Counted from the stretch's first letter, positions 34,482 through 43,809 are shown. The stretch: DNA of 64,000 bases from an uncultured Eubacteriales bacterium (GCA_949077035.1 CARUPR010000001.1:121682-185681), one strand, 5' to 3'. Notes: generated by a model from the letters alone, not told the origin. A program made the numbers and translations.

Positions 34482-35618
34482 TTAATCAAAAAACCCATTT
34501 TCTTTATATATTTTTTGCAGCTGCATCCTCACCTTGCTAAGCGAATAATCCTTCACTTTTTCATGATTGTATCGCCCCATTTCTTCGCACAAAGCCTCAT
34601 TATCAAGAAGTTTTTGCAAAGCCTTAACCTGCGAATTTATATCTTCTGGATTTGTCAAAAATCCCCCCTTTCCCTCATCAATCAAATCTTTGTTTCCTCT
34701 GACATTTGACGACACAACAGGAAGTGAAAAATGCATAGCTTCCATTATCCCCATAGTAAGACCTTCATGAAAGGATTGATGAAAAAATATATTGGAAATT
34801 TTCATAATTTTATCAATATCTTTTCTATATCCTAAAAATTTCACATAATCCAAAATGCCAAGCTTTTCTGCCAAGTCTTTCATTTCTTCAAACTGATTGC
34901 CTGTCCCACACATGAGATATTTTACATCCTCTCTCTCTTTGACAAGAAGTGAAATTGACTTAAGCATATTTTTATAGTTTTTGCGCGGTATAAACTCTGA
35001 AACAGATAAAATCACCTTTTCGTTTTCTTTAATACCAAGTTCTTCTTTCAAATTGGTTTTATCTTCAATTTGATATTTATCTAAGTCAAGACCGATACCA
35101 TTTATTTTATATTTCTTTTTTGCTTTAAATTTTTGTGAAGCCATAAAATCTTCATCATTCATAGTCAAAAGTATATCGGTATATTTTGCCATATATCTTT
35201 CGGCTGTTTTGAAGATGAAATTTTTTATTAGACTATTTCCTTTAAAGAAAAAGAAGCCATGTGCTGTATAGATTACTGGAATATTAAATTTTTTGCCAAT
35301 AAATCGGCCCATAAGACCGCCTGTTGGCTGCTGACAATATATTAGGTTATAATTTTCTGTCTTTTGCAAATTTTTTAAAAATTGATACCCCTTAAAGTTG
35401 GTCATGTTGACAGGGCTTCTTTTAAGCTTAAGTTCTATCATATTAAAACCCATATCCTTAAGACTATCAAACCAAAAACCTGTTTTACTGCAAACACAAT
35501 CAACCTTAGCACCATATGCCAAAAGGTCATTAATATGCGGAATTAAAAATTGCCAAATCATATTATCGGTAGAGCAAATAAAAAGTATCTTCATATTGCT
35601 GAATTTTAAATTCTCCAT
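34482..35618 (-). CDS. Family 4 glycosyltransferase (GT-B)
   Basis: Builds the surface glycan from nucleotide sugars. 378 residues from the ATG at 35618, which follows AGGTG at four bases; the frame opens 16 codons further upstream. N-terminal KILFICSTDNMIWQFL, then YTAHGFFFF, and C-terminal ILSVSEFIPRKNYKNML, FLGYRKDID, and HQSFHEGLTMGIMEAMHFSL with the EG..M..MEAM donor-binding motif. First gene of the leftward export operon. Confidence 0.92.
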   Translation of the reverse strand: MENLKFSNMKILFICSTDNMIWQFLIPHINDLLAYGAKVDCVCSKTGFWFDSLKDMGFNMIELKLKRSPVNMTNFKGYQFLKNLQKTENYNLIYCQQPTGGLMGRFIGKKFNIPVIYTAHGFFFFKGNSLIKNFIFKTAERYMAKYTDILLTMNDEDFMASQKFKAKKKYKINGIGLDLDKYQIEDKTNLKEELGIKENEKVILSVSEFIPRKNYKNMLKSISLLVKEREDVKYLMCGTGNQFEEMKDLAEKLGILDYVKFLGYRKDIDKIMKISNIFFHQSFHEGLTMGIMEAMHFSLPVVSSNVRGNKDLIDEGKGGFLTNPEDINSQVKALQKLLDNEALCEEMGRYNHEKVKDYSLSKVRMQLQKIYKENGFFD

Positions 35619-35623
35619 AAAAC

Positions 35624-35659
35624 ACCTGAACAAAATAATGATATCATATTTTTGATTAC
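35624..35659 (-). promoter_or_regulatory. Probable promoter of the leftward glycan-export operon
   Basis: On the minus strand TTGTTT, 17 bases, then TATCAT, shortly before the GT4 ribosome binding site. The -35 is weak, so this is tentative. Confidence 0.45.
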
Positions 35660-35849
35660 AAAACAACTCTTTTGTCTTTTTTTATTATTTAAAAAACAAT
35701 TTAAAAACAAAATAATGGCACTCCATGCCTTAATAAAGGGCTTAAACAAACTATGCCATAAAGAAAAACGACACTATTCGTTTAAAAAATACACAATTTC
35801 TTAAACAATCATAGCTGAAAATAAATACAATATAATAAGCGAGGAAAAA

Positions 35850-36272
35850 ATGAGAAACAAAAGTTTTAAAATGTCAATTATAAACGATTATACCAAAATT
35901 TTATCTGCAAAAAACTTTTGCGACTCTTTTTTAACAATGATTGAATATAATAATACACTCACCATAAAATTAAAAGACACCTCAAATTATGCGGCATCAC
36001 TTCTTCAAACTTATAAAAAAATAATGTTTAAGCTTGGACTTATCGACATTTCCTTAGCTTTAATTGATAGACAAATGCTGGATAGATTTATAAACAATCG
36101 CCAAACTTTTGCAATAAGTAAAAATGAAATTGAAGACAAACTTAAAGAAATAAATTTGAATTTGACTCAAATAGCCCAAAATTTGAAGATAAAAATCAAA
36201 AAAATGGAATTAAATAATTTCGAACTGAATTATCTAAATATAGATAAGCTTTCAAAAAACTTTATAAACTAA
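35850..36272 (+). CDS. Hypothetical protein
   Basis: 140 residues, soluble, mostly helical, with a Lys/Asn/Ile-rich C-terminal half. GAGGA four bases before the ATG and a TATAAT at about 35829 support expression. It lies divergently from the GT4 gene and ahead of the sugar-phosphate transferase gene. No family recognised; a regulatory role in the locus is possible but nothing in the sequence shows it. Confidence 0.7.
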   Translation: MRNKSFKMSIINDYTKILSAKNFCDSFLTMIEYNNTLTIKLKDTSNYAASLLQTYKKIMFKLGLIDISLALIDRQMLDRFINNRQTFAISKNEIEDKLKEINLNLTQIAQNLKIKIKKMELNNFELNYLNIDKLSKNFIN

Positions 36273-36436
36273 ATATTTTTATATCTTTTTCCGGTTTGCC
36301 AGCAATTTGTTATGCTTATCATTAAATAAAAATAGGTTTATTTATTTGTCAGCCTATTTAAAAGCAATTTCAAAAAACTAGCATTTCCTTGACATATTAT
36401 CCTTTATATGTTATCATAAAAATGCTGAGGAAAATA

Positions 36437-37186
36437 ATGAAGAGCAAAAAAGGAAAGAAAACTCTTTATGAGTGTATAATAAAAAGATTTCTTGATTTTA
36501 GTTTGTCTTTATTGGTGTTAATTTTACTGGCACCATTATTTTTTCTTGTGTTTATTGCCTCAAAAATTTCTTTAAAAGGCAAGGTAATCTTTGCACAATA
36601 TAGACCTGGCAAAGATGGTAAACTTTTTAAGCTTTATAAGTTTAGAAGCATGACCGACAAAACTGATGAAAATTGCAACCTGCTTCCTGATGAAGAAAGA
36701 ATAACAAAGTTTGGCAAATTTATAAGAAAAACCAGCATTGATGAATTGCCCCAATTATTCAATATTTTAAAGGGCGATATGAGTATTGTTGGGCCAAGAC
36801 CACGTCTTGTAAAAGACATGATATTTTTTGATAGCACTGTCTTGCCTGCATACAGCAAAAGACCAGGTCTAACCGGTGCATCTCAAGTGGCTGGCGGCAG
36901 AAGCCATGCCAGCTGGGAAGAAATATTTGAAGAAGAGCTTAAATATGCACAAAAAATCACTTTTTTCAAGGATTTAAAGATAATTTTCAAAACTATTGCA
37001 GTATTGTTTAGTTCTGACAGCTCTTCAGAAGGTGCAAAATCAAGCAAACGAGAATATTATTATGCTGATTATTTAATTAGCAGCAATAAAATAAATGCAA
37101 GCCAATACGCATTGGGGCTTTATAAAGCTGAAGAAATAATCAGAAATAAAGGAAAGGTAGATTTTCAACAAGACCTTCATTCATAA
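36437..37186 (+). CDS. Undecaprenyl-phosphate sugar-1-phosphate transferase (bacterial sugar transferase)
   Basis: Transfers a sugar-1-phosphate to the lipid carrier, the first step of repeat-unit synthesis, at the membrane. 249 residues from the ATG at 36437, which has GAGGA upstream; earlier in-frame codons lack a binding site. One membrane helix at about 20-45 precedes the catalytic part: KFRSMTDKTDEN, ITKFGKFIRKTSIDELPQLF, GDMSIVGPRPRL and RPGLTGASQVAGGR. Short form without the N-terminal four-helix part. It probably primes the glycan exported by the ABC pair. Confidence 0.93.
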   Translation: MKSKKGKKTLYECIIKRFLDFSLSLLVLILLAPLFFLVFIASKISLKGKVIFAQYRPGKDGKLFKLYKFRSMTDKTDENCNLLPDEERITKFGKFIRKTSIDELPQLFNILKGDMSIVGPRPRLVKDMIFFDSTVLPAYSKRPGLTGASQVAGGRSHASWEEIFEEELKYAQKITFFKDLKIIFKTIAVLFSSDSSSEGAKSSKREYYYADYLISSNKINASQYALGLYKAEEIIRNKGKVDFQQDLHS

Positions 37187-37310
37187 CATTATAATATCTA
37201 ATTTTAATTAAAAATAATTTAATAAAGAAATCACTAATTTATATTTAAAATATTTAAAGTATTGTAAATCTTAAATTATAATAAATTTCAATTATTACAA
37301 ATTTAAATTT

Positions 37311-37366
37311 TCAAATATTTAATTTTTAAAAGTATTTAAATTATCAAATATTTAATTTTTAAAAGT
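37311..37366 (+). repeat. 23-bp perfect direct repeat
   Basis: Two identical 23-base copies (37311-37333 and 37344-37366), starting TCAAATATTTAATTTTTA, separated by 10 bases, in the AT-rich spacer before the polymerase gene. Probably slippage in AT-rich DNA; no role seen. Confidence 0.7.
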
Positions 37367-37413
37367 TTTTAAAACATAAGAAAAATAAAATTGAAAATAA
37401 AAAGAAGAAAAAA

Positions 37414-38676
37414 ATGACCAAACTGAAGCAAATTTATCAATTTTATATAAAAAAATGTTTTATTTGTAACTTGATTTTTCTTTCTGTCCTATTTTTCGCA
37501 CATTGCTTTTGGGGAAATATGATGTATATAGTTTTCCCTGTTCTTGCAGTGATGGTAGCTTTGGACAATCTTGAAAATAGTTTTAGTTACTTAATTTTTT
37601 CTTTGCCATTTTGTATGTTAAACGTTTATATCAGCGTAATGTTATATTTGGTCTGCTGCATCATATTTATAATCAGATTTTATATAGCCTATTTCTTTAA
37701 AAGAAAAAACAAACTTAATTTCAGCATTTTAATATCAATAGCTATATTCGTAATTTATTCAATTTTACCTATCGGCGAATATAATTTAAATAAATTTATT
37801 AAAATTTTCATATTTTTAGTGATTTTTATCGCATTTATTATGATTATTCGCAAAAATGAAGTTTTTAGAGGACATTTTAATATCAAACTCATTTGCTTAA
37901 GTTTAATTGTCGCAAGTCTATTTAGTCTTACATACCTCATCTCACCCTATCTAAAAGATTATATGATAATCTTACCTCTTGAAAACAATCTGACAAGATT
38001 TATGGCATTGTTTGTTCATCCAAATGTATTTGCAATGTTCAGCGAAGTTTTGCTGTCACTGCTGGCATATTTCATTATCAGCAAAAAGGGAAATCATAAT
38101 GACATATTCCTGTTTGCAGCAATAGCTTTCCTAGGGCTTTTAACATTTTCAAAAACCTATTTAATAATTCTTTTTATTATTTTAGCTTTCTTGACCATTT
38201 GGTGTTTTACACAAAATTCAAAAAAGACAATTTTGGTTTTAATCTACACACTATCATTGGCACTTTTAGTTTGCCTAATCCTGCCAAACGTCATTTCAAA
38301 CTTTTTAAATAGATTTTTAGAAAATATAAGTGAAAGCGTATCCTTCAAAGATTTTCTAAATAAACTTACCACTGGCAGAGTTGACCTATGGATTGAATAT
38401 CTTTCTTATATTTTCAACAATCCTCTTGTTCTATTCTTCGGACGAGGGTTTGGTGCTCAAAGATTGAATTTATTAAGCACACACAATGCCTACATCTCAA
38501 TAATATATCAGCTTGGAATTGTTGGAACAATTTTATTTGTTCAAGTTCTCTTCATTATATTTAGAGAGTTTTTCAAAAAGAAAACCACAAAACCACACTG
38601 GGCGATAATAATTCCTATTTTGACCCTAGCACTGATTTTTGTAGTTGAAGATTTAATATTTTTTATATTTGAATAA
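37414..38676 (+). CDS. O-antigen/polysaccharide polymerase (Wzy-like)
   Basis: Integral membrane protein, 420 residues with about ten to twelve hydrophobic segments. It has the Wzy/O-antigen ligase family shape: a long extracytoplasmic loop at about 290-360 with TTGRVDLWIEY and LLSTHNAYISIIYQLG, the region matching the Wzy_C signature. It would join repeat units or ligate the finished chain at the outer face. Located between the sugar-phosphate transferase and a small membrane protein gene ten bases downstream. Confidence 0.85.
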   Translation: MTKLKQIYQFYIKKCFICNLIFLSVLFFAHCFWGNMMYIVFPVLAVMVALDNLENSFSYLIFSLPFCMLNVYISVMLYLVCCIIFIIRFYIAYFFKRKNKLNFSILISIAIFVIYSILPIGEYNLNKFIKIFIFLVIFIAFIMIIRKNEVFRGHFNIKLICLSLIVASLFSLTYLISPYLKDYMIILPLENNLTRFMALFVHPNVFAMFSEVLLSLLAYFIISKKGNHNDIFLFAAIAFLGLLTFSKTYLIILFIILAFLTIWCFTQNSKKTILVLIYTLSLALLVCLILPNVISNFLNRFLENISESVSFKDFLNKLTTGRVDLWIEYLSYIFNNPLVLFFGRGFGAQRLNLLSTHNAYISIIYQLGIVGTILFVQVLFIIFREFFKKKTTKPHWAIIIPILTLALIFVVEDLIFFIFE

Positions 38677-38686
38677 GGAAAGGCAA

Positions 38687-39520
38687 ATGACACAAATTTT
38701 ATCACAATTTTTTGTAGATATATTTCAAGGCAATGTTTTACTTGCCACATTTTTGTTGTCATTAATACCAGTATTTGAACTTAAAGGTGCAATACCCTTT
38801 GGAATGAGCAACTCTTTTTGGGGCGCAAACGCCCTCTCATCATGGACAGCTCTTGGTATATCTTTCTTGGGCAGCACCTTAGTTTTGCCTTTTATTGTGA
38901 TAATTTTCAGACCTATTATCAGGCGACTTGATAATTATAAATTCTTTCACAGCATTATAAAATTTTTCACAGACGATATCCGAAACACAAGCTCTTTTAT
39001 CAAAGCACATAAAAAGACTGGCTCAGTGAAAAATATCCTTATTAAAATGCTTTACATCCTATTGTTTGTTGCCTTCCCTGTCCCATTGACTGGCGTTTGG
39101 AGCGGAACCTGCTTTGCTGTCTTGTTGGGACTTGATTTTTGGCAAATCTGTATTTCAGTTGTGTTAGGAAACTTTATTTGTGGACTTTTGGTAACCTTTG
39201 TTTGTGTAATTTTCCCAAACTCAACAAATATTATACTTTATGTATTCTTTGCATTGTTTATCTTCATGATGACAATAAAATTCATAGTTCATTTTGTGAA
39301 AAAACATAACAATAAGAAAAAAGATAAAGAAATTGATACTGCAAAAAAGGTTAAAGAAAAACCAATAATCGAAATTGCAGAAAAAATTAATAACACCACA
39401 ATCATAAATGCTGAAGAAAAGTTTGTGGATAAGCAGATAATAAAAAATACAGAAAAACTTTATCTTTTTGGCAGTCAAAAAATTAATGATATAAAAAAAT
39501 TTAAATATAATCAAAAATAA
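38687..39520 (+). CDS. Small multidrug-export family membrane protein (COG2426-like)
   Basis: 277 residues from the ATG at 38687, which has AAGGAAAGG upstream; a TTG six codons earlier has none. FELKGAIPFGM in the first 45 residues and FVAFPVPLTGVWSGT near 140 are hallmarks of this family; GLDF...VVLGNFICGLLVT completes it. Four to five membrane helices are followed by a charged tail of some 65 residues rich in Lys. Transport activity in this family is weakly supported. It follows the polymerase gene by ten bases, so co-transcribed. Confidence 0.85.
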   Translation: MTQILSQFFVDIFQGNVLLATFLLSLIPVFELKGAIPFGMSNSFWGANALSSWTALGISFLGSTLVLPFIVIIFRPIIRRLDNYKFFHSIIKFFTDDIRNTSSFIKAHKKTGSVKNILIKMLYILLFVAFPVPLTGVWSGTCFAVLLGLDFWQICISVVLGNFICGLLVTFVCVIFPNSTNIILYVFFALFIFMMTIKFIVHFVKKHNNKKKDKEIDTAKKVKEKPIIEIAEKINNTTIINAEEKFVDKQIIKNTEKLYLFGSQKINDIKKFKYNQK

Positions 39521-39556
39521 ACAATTATAAAGAAAAAAATCGAAACCACCAATAAG

Positions 39557-39592
39557 CAAAAAAAGATTATTAAATAAAATAATCTTTTTTTA
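39557..39592 (+). terminator. Intrinsic terminator of the rightward glycan operon
   Basis: AAAAAAGATTATT and AATAATCTTTTTT form a 12-13 bp stem with a short loop and T run. Confidence 0.85.
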
Positions 39593-39666
39593 AATATTTT
39601 TATTGCTTTTATTTTATAAAAGAATGATTTTTAAGTTTTCATCGATAAAAGAAACATTTCTTATAA

Positions 39667-40450
39667 TCAATTTTGACATACAAACTCGTTTAAACAATCA
39701 ATCATCAAATTGATTATCTTTTTCTTAAGCTCTTCTTTAGTTGGATGCCATTTCCACCCTTCTTGCTTTACAGCATCAGAAAAATATAAAAGTTGGGCAA
39801 AATTATAACCTCTAAATTTTGCTATTGCCGCCCAAGTTGCACATTCCATTTCAACACAAATTGCACCCTGTTTTTTTCTTAATTCTATTTCACCTGCCGT
39901 TTCTCTGTAAAAAGAATCGGTGGTCCATGTGTTTGATTTGTTGTATTTATAATTTTCTTTTTCAAGAAATTTTACAACAAATTCGGTCAGCATATTATCC
40001 GTTTCAACATATTTTGAAGGTTTTAAATAATAATATGAAGCGCCCTCGCCTCGAATTGCTTTATCCACCAACACAAATTCTGAAGAATCTTTTGATTGGT
40101 CGATTTGCCCCGCACTTCCACAGGCAAAGAAATTTTTTATCCCCATAAAACCTAATTCTTCCATCAGCCCACCTGCAGCAGGACCGCCAAGAGGCGATAG
40201 AGCAATTACGAATTTTTTATCATAGATATAGCAGATGTTTTCATTACTTGCATTGATAAAAACATAAAATTCTTCCAATTTGTTTATATCAATTATTTCT
40301 TCCAAATTCTGATGACAAAAAATAAATAAAGCTGTGTCTATTTTATATTTTTCAAGCAAAACTGCTCTATCAAACTTATCTTTATTTTCACTGCAAAAAC
40401 TTTTTTTATTTATCACCTTCTTCAAAAAAGTCTAATATTGGCGCGTTCAT
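39667..40450 (-). pseudogene. Nucleoside phosphorylase family gene with a frameshift near its start
   Basis: Family of uridine and purine nucleoside phosphorylases (phosphorolysis of nucleosides to base and ribose-1-phosphate). The main frame (39667-40425) has GSAGQI and VEMECATWAAIAKFRG, the family's phosphate and substrate sites, but its only upstream start is a TTG without a binding site. A proper start exists in another frame: ATG at 40450 with AAAGGA seven bases upstream, reading MNAPILDFFEEGDK and then a stop. A one-base loss would join them; six A (six T on the coding strand) lie at 40424-40429. Either a real slip or a sequencing error. The catalytic core is intact. Confidence 0.8.
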
Positions 40451-40600
40451 CTTTCTTTCCTTTAAAAACATCTTTTTTTCTTATTTTATCGATTTTATCA
40501 ATTTTTTCTTTTATTTTATCAATTTTTATCGATTTTTTATAAAATTATCTTATTATCATGATTTGTTTTATAAAGTGATAGCTTCTTTAATAAAGAAATA
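40451..40600. other. AT-rich spacer with repeated TTTTATCGATTTTATCAA-like words
   Basis: The words TTTTATCGATTTT, TTTTATCAATTTTT and TTTTTATCGATTTT occur in tandem at about 40481-40537. Probably slippage-derived. No gene. Confidence 0.4.
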
Positions 40601-41191
40601 TCAACTTAAACAAAGATTATCAATATCATCATCCCAGTATCTGGTTTTTAATGAAAGCAATCTTTCAATCTCATTTTCTGAAAACAAATAAAAATGATTT
40701 AAATCACAACCTACATTCAAACCATAAGGTTTCCACAAGCCAGTTGTCCTGTGAGTATGACCAAAAAGGTTGATGTAATTTTCTTTATGATTTCTTGGAA
40801 AATGATTTAGATAAAATTTTTCATTGTTAAATTCAATATAATCATCTTGTTTAACATCAAAAAAGCCAATTCCCTTGCAATATTGTCTAAATTTTTCAAA
40901 ATTCTTATCAAAAAATTCTTCAATTATCCTCTGCTCATTATTTCCGATAATTAAGATGACCTTTGCATTTATCTGCTTCACTTCTTCCAATGCTTTTTGC
41001 CAACCCAATTTGTTTGTTTTGTTATAGTTTACAAAATCACCCAGATGATAAATTGTATCTGTCGCTTTTGCCTGTGAGTTCCAAAATTGAAAAACTGAAT
41101 CTTTAAAATCTTCCATATTTTTAAAAGGTCTGTTTTCTCTCAATAAAATCTCATCACATCCAAAATGAGTATCACTTGTAAAAAAATACAT
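40601..41191 (-). CDS. Calcineurin-like metallophosphoesterase
   Basis: 196 residues from the ATG at 41191, which has GGGAGA upstream; 17 in-frame codons before it lack family likeness. Motifs in order: TSDTHFG, LGDFVN, GNNEQ (in place of the usual GNHD), NHFPR and FGHTHR, which supply most metal ligands. The change of GNHD to GNNE is known in the COG4186-like group of small phosphoesterases. Substrate unknown. Stands alone. Confidence 0.88.
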   Translation of the reverse strand: MYFFTSDTHFGCDEILLRENRPFKNMEDFKDSVFQFWNSQAKATDTIYHLGDFVNYNKTNKLGWQKALEEVKQINAKVILIIGNNEQRIIEEFFDKNFEKFRQYCKGIGFFDVKQDDYIEFNNEKFYLNHFPRNHKENYINLFGHTHRTTGLWKPYGLNVGCDLNHFYLFSENEIERLLSLKTRYWDDDIDNLCLS

Positions 41192-41374
41192 AATTTCTCC
41201 CTTAATCTTTAATATTTTGGTAAAACCTTTTTTATAAAACAACTATATCATATTTCATAGTAAAAAACAAGAATTTATTTTCTAAAAAGCTTAAAATAAA
41301 AATTTTGAATTATTTATTAAATTTTAAATACAAAATATTAAAGATTATGATATAATAAATTTATAAAGAGAAAA

Positions 41375-42664
41375 ATGATGACACAAGAACTTAAATTTTT
41401 GATTGATATAGTAAAGCAGGCAGAAGAAATTTCTAAAGAACACTTTTTAGTCAAAACCAAAGATGGCGAAAGTGATTTGGTGACCAATCTTGATATTAAA
41501 ATTGAAAAATTTTTAATTGATAAAATAAAGCAGACTTACCCAGATTTTGACATTGTAAGCGAAGAAGAAAATTGCAATAAAGAAGTTACAAAAAATTGTT
41601 TTATAATCGACCCTATTGATGGGACTATAAATTTTGCAAATAATCTTCCGCTTTGGGCAATACAAATTGCCTGTGTGAAAAATGGCGAAACAATAGCAAG
41701 TGTTATTGATATGCCGCGAATAAATGAATTTTATTATGCAGACAAAACTGGTGCATATTTAAATGATAAAAAAATTTATGTAAATCAAGTTCCATTTAAA
41801 AATGCCCTATTTGAGATTTCTGGAAGCAACAACCAGCAAGCAATAATTCGTATGAGCAAATATTCATTACACAGAAGAAATTTTGGTGGTATTTGCGTTT
41901 CAATGGCTTGGACGGCAGCTGGCAGAATTCATGGTGCGGTTTTCAGAAGTGATAAGCCTTGGGATTATGAGCCAGGATTGTTTCTTATAAAAATGGCTGG
42001 CGGAAAGGTTATGAGCATCCCTGGTTTTCATGCAGGCGCAATGAATGAAGAATTTTTAAACATTCTTAAATTAGAAACAGCAAAAAAGATTGAAAAACCA
42101 AATATTTTTGTCTTACATTCATTAAATGGAGATACTTTGAATTATTGGGGACAGGATGTGAAAGCTTATTCCACCGATAAAGAACTGGATTGCTTTTTGC
42201 CACAATTTCCAATAAGAGCAGATAGCAGTTATGAAAAATTTGATGAAATTTTGTCAACATATTTAAATACAAACAAGCTAAATGAAAATTCAATCATCAT
42301 TGCTCATTCTATTGGCAATACATATTTCATAAGATTTTGCAGAGAACACAATTATCTACCAAAAACTTATATTGCTGTTGCACCTGGTGCTGTTTATAAT
42401 TATCCAACAACAAGAACAGACTATATTGTTAAAGTCAAAGAACAAGCAAATTTAAAAGAAAAAGACTTTGAATATGGCAAAAAACTAAAAGATGTTTATT
42501 TGTTTTATTCTGATGAAAATGATGGCAATAAGGAAAAGTTTGAAAGATTTGAAAAAGATTTCAATGCAAAAACAACCTACTTAAAAGGTTATAACCACTT
42601 TGACGGCTATCATAGAATTTATAAAATCCCAGAACTTATTGATTTGTTAGAGAAATTAATTTAG
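41375..42664 (+). CDS. Fusion of inositol monophosphatase-like domain and serine alpha/beta hydrolase (RBBP9-like)
   Basis: 429 residues, two domains in one frame. Residues about 1-238 are inositol monophosphatase-like: EEEN near 60-65, IIDPIDGTINFANN near 77-90 and KPWDYEPGLFLIKMAGGKV near 205, the three metal-site motifs. Residues about 240-429 look like RBBP9/YdeN serine hydrolases: NIFVLHSLNGDTLNYWG, nucleophile Ser312 in IIAHSIGN, SDENDGN (acid) and KGYNHFDGY (His). Start ATG with only a weak AAGAG box; a second ATG follows directly. Cytoplasmic. Substrates of either domain unknown. Confidence 0.87.
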   Translation: MMTQELKFLIDIVKQAEEISKEHFLVKTKDGESDLVTNLDIKIEKFLIDKIKQTYPDFDIVSEEENCNKEVTKNCFIIDPIDGTINFANNLPLWAIQIACVKNGETIASVIDMPRINEFYYADKTGAYLNDKKIYVNQVPFKNALFEISGSNNQQAIIRMSKYSLHRRNFGGICVSMAWTAAGRIHGAVFRSDKPWDYEPGLFLIKMAGGKVMSIPGFHAGAMNEEFLNILKLETAKKIEKPNIFVLHSLNGDTLNYWGQDVKAYSTDKELDCFLPQFPIRADSSYEKFDEILSTYLNTNKLNENSIIIAHSIGNTYFIRFCREHNYLPKTYIAVAPGAVYNYPTTRTDYIVKVKEQANLKEKDFEYGKKLKDVYLFYSDENDGNKEKFERFEKDFNAKTTYLKGYNHFDGYHRIYKIPELIDLLEKLI

Positions 42665-42689
42665 TAAAAGTTAGAAAATTTTGCATCTC

Positions 42690-42729
42690 TAAAGATAGCT
42701 ATCACACTCTCCAATTTGCATTCCTAAAC
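42690..42729 (+). repeat. Dispersed hairpin repeat, one diverged unit
   Basis: AAAGATAGCTATCACACTCT and then CCAATTTGCATTCCTAAAC: same layout as the units at 2106, with the CCTAAA end running into the terminator at 42731. Confidence 0.65.
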
Positions 42730-42730
42730 A

Positions 42731-42768
42731 AAAAATTGAACCTCAAATACCGAGGTTCAATTTTTTAT
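42731..42768. terminator. Bidirectional intrinsic terminator between the fusion gene and tRNA-Leu
   Basis: AAAAATTGAACCTC and GAGGTTCAATTTTT form a stem of 14 bp with a 7-base loop, with T runs on both strands. It serves the rightward fusion gene and the leftward tRNA-Leu. Confidence 0.9.
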
Positions 42769-42773
42769 TACTT

Positions 42774-42854
42774 GGTGCGGATAACAGGACTTGAACCTGC
42801 ACCCTTTCGGACTGGAACCTAAATCCAGCGCGTCTGCCATTCCGCCATATCCGC
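42774..42854 (-). tRNA. tRNA-Leu (anticodon TAG)
   Basis: On the minus strand acceptor GCGGATA pairs with TATCCGC. The anticodon loop TTTAGGT in a CTGGA/TCCAG stem gives TAG. A longer variable region is present, as in class II tRNAs. CCA is encoded. Confidence 0.93.
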
Positions 42855-42990
42855 ATGTTCCATTAACAGGGAACCCGCCTCCACCATATCCGTATAGCCA
42901 TTTCTATAAAACCATATCAGTAAAACCTTATAAGACTAAATTTCTCCGTATTAAATTTACCGCATGATTTTTTTTAAATAAGCTTATTAA
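42855..42990. other. tRNA-Leu upstream region with tRNA-like fragment
   Basis: GTTCC-ATTAACA-GGGAAC forms a hairpin, followed by CACCATATCCGTATAGCC, which echoes the 5' part of the tRNA. Probably a remnant of duplication. No gene. Confidence 0.35.
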
Positions 42991-43019
42991 ATTGTATAAC
43001 ATTTTCTCTGTTTTTGCAA
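42991..43019 (-). promoter_or_regulatory. Promoter of tRNA-Leu
   Basis: On the minus strand TTGCAA, 17 bases, TACAAT. The start would be near 42984, about 130 bases before the mature tRNA. Confidence 0.7.
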
Positions 43020-43120
43020 GAGTTTTTAATGTTTTTATAAAATTTTAACAATTTATATTGAAATTAAATTTTTTATATGATATATTTATTTTAGATTTTA
43101 TATAATACACAAGAGGGATT

Positions 43121-43654
43121 ATGGAAAACTATATCAAAAAAATCAATGATAAATTAATTGAAAGTGGAAATGAAAAAAATGCAAAGCACGTAAAATTTTT
43201 ATTTCAACTTACAGGAGGACTTTCCATTGCAATTGGTCTTGCAGGATTTTTAGCTTCTTTTATCACTTTTTTAGTGCTTTTTCTTAAGTTTAAAACTGAC
43301 GATGCTTTCATCGCATGGATTGTCGCTGTCCCATTTTTAATTTTGATAATTGTGGGCTCTGTGCTTGCAAGAATTGGTGATATGCTTTTGCCTAAAAACA
43401 AAACTAAAATTGATGGCTTAAAAGATAGTTTGAAAGAAATCCACATAAAAGATATCGCCAAAAATATATTAAAAGACAAAACTGAATCATCAAACAAAAA
43501 TAATCCTGAAAAAGAAATTTCAAAGGATACAAACCCAGAATCAACCCAAATTAATGAATCAACTGAAACTATTAAATCCGCTGAAACTATTGAAACTGGT
43601 GAAAACGATAACAATATTGCAATAGATGGAATTAAAAACAAACAAGCAGACTGA
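43121..43654 (+). CDS. Two-helix membrane protein of unknown function
   Basis: 177 residues. Two membrane segments at about 28-56 and 66-88, then a hydrophilic tail of about 85 residues rich in Lys, Glu, Asn and Thr with repeated ETI words, probably disordered. GAGGG three bases before the ATG supports the start. The stop codon lies inside the terminator stem. No family recognised; membrane location is inferred from composition. Confidence 0.75.
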   Translation: MENYIKKINDKLIESGNEKNAKHVKFLFQLTGGLSIAIGLAGFLASFITFLVLFLKFKTDDAFIAWIVAVPFLILIIVGSVLARIGDMLLPKNKTKIDGLKDSLKEIHIKDIAKNILKDKTESSNKNNPEKEISKDTNPESTQINESTETIKSAETIETGENDNNIAIDGIKNKQAD

Positions 43655-43673
43655 ATTATTCAGTCTTTTTTTA
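43648..43673 (+). terminator. Intrinsic terminator overlapping the stop codon
   Basis: AGACTGAA, a 3-base loop and TTCAGTCT followed by seven T. The TGA stop at 43652 lies within the 5' arm. Confidence 0.85.
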
Positions 43674-43809
43674 TGCAGACAAGAAAGATGGAGACAAAAT
43701 TTTCTATAATGTCTTTTTTATAGCAAAGCAATTACATTATTTTTAAGAAAGGTATATGACTGAAATTTAAAATTAAAATAATCATTAAAATTTAAATTTC
43801 TCGAAAACC

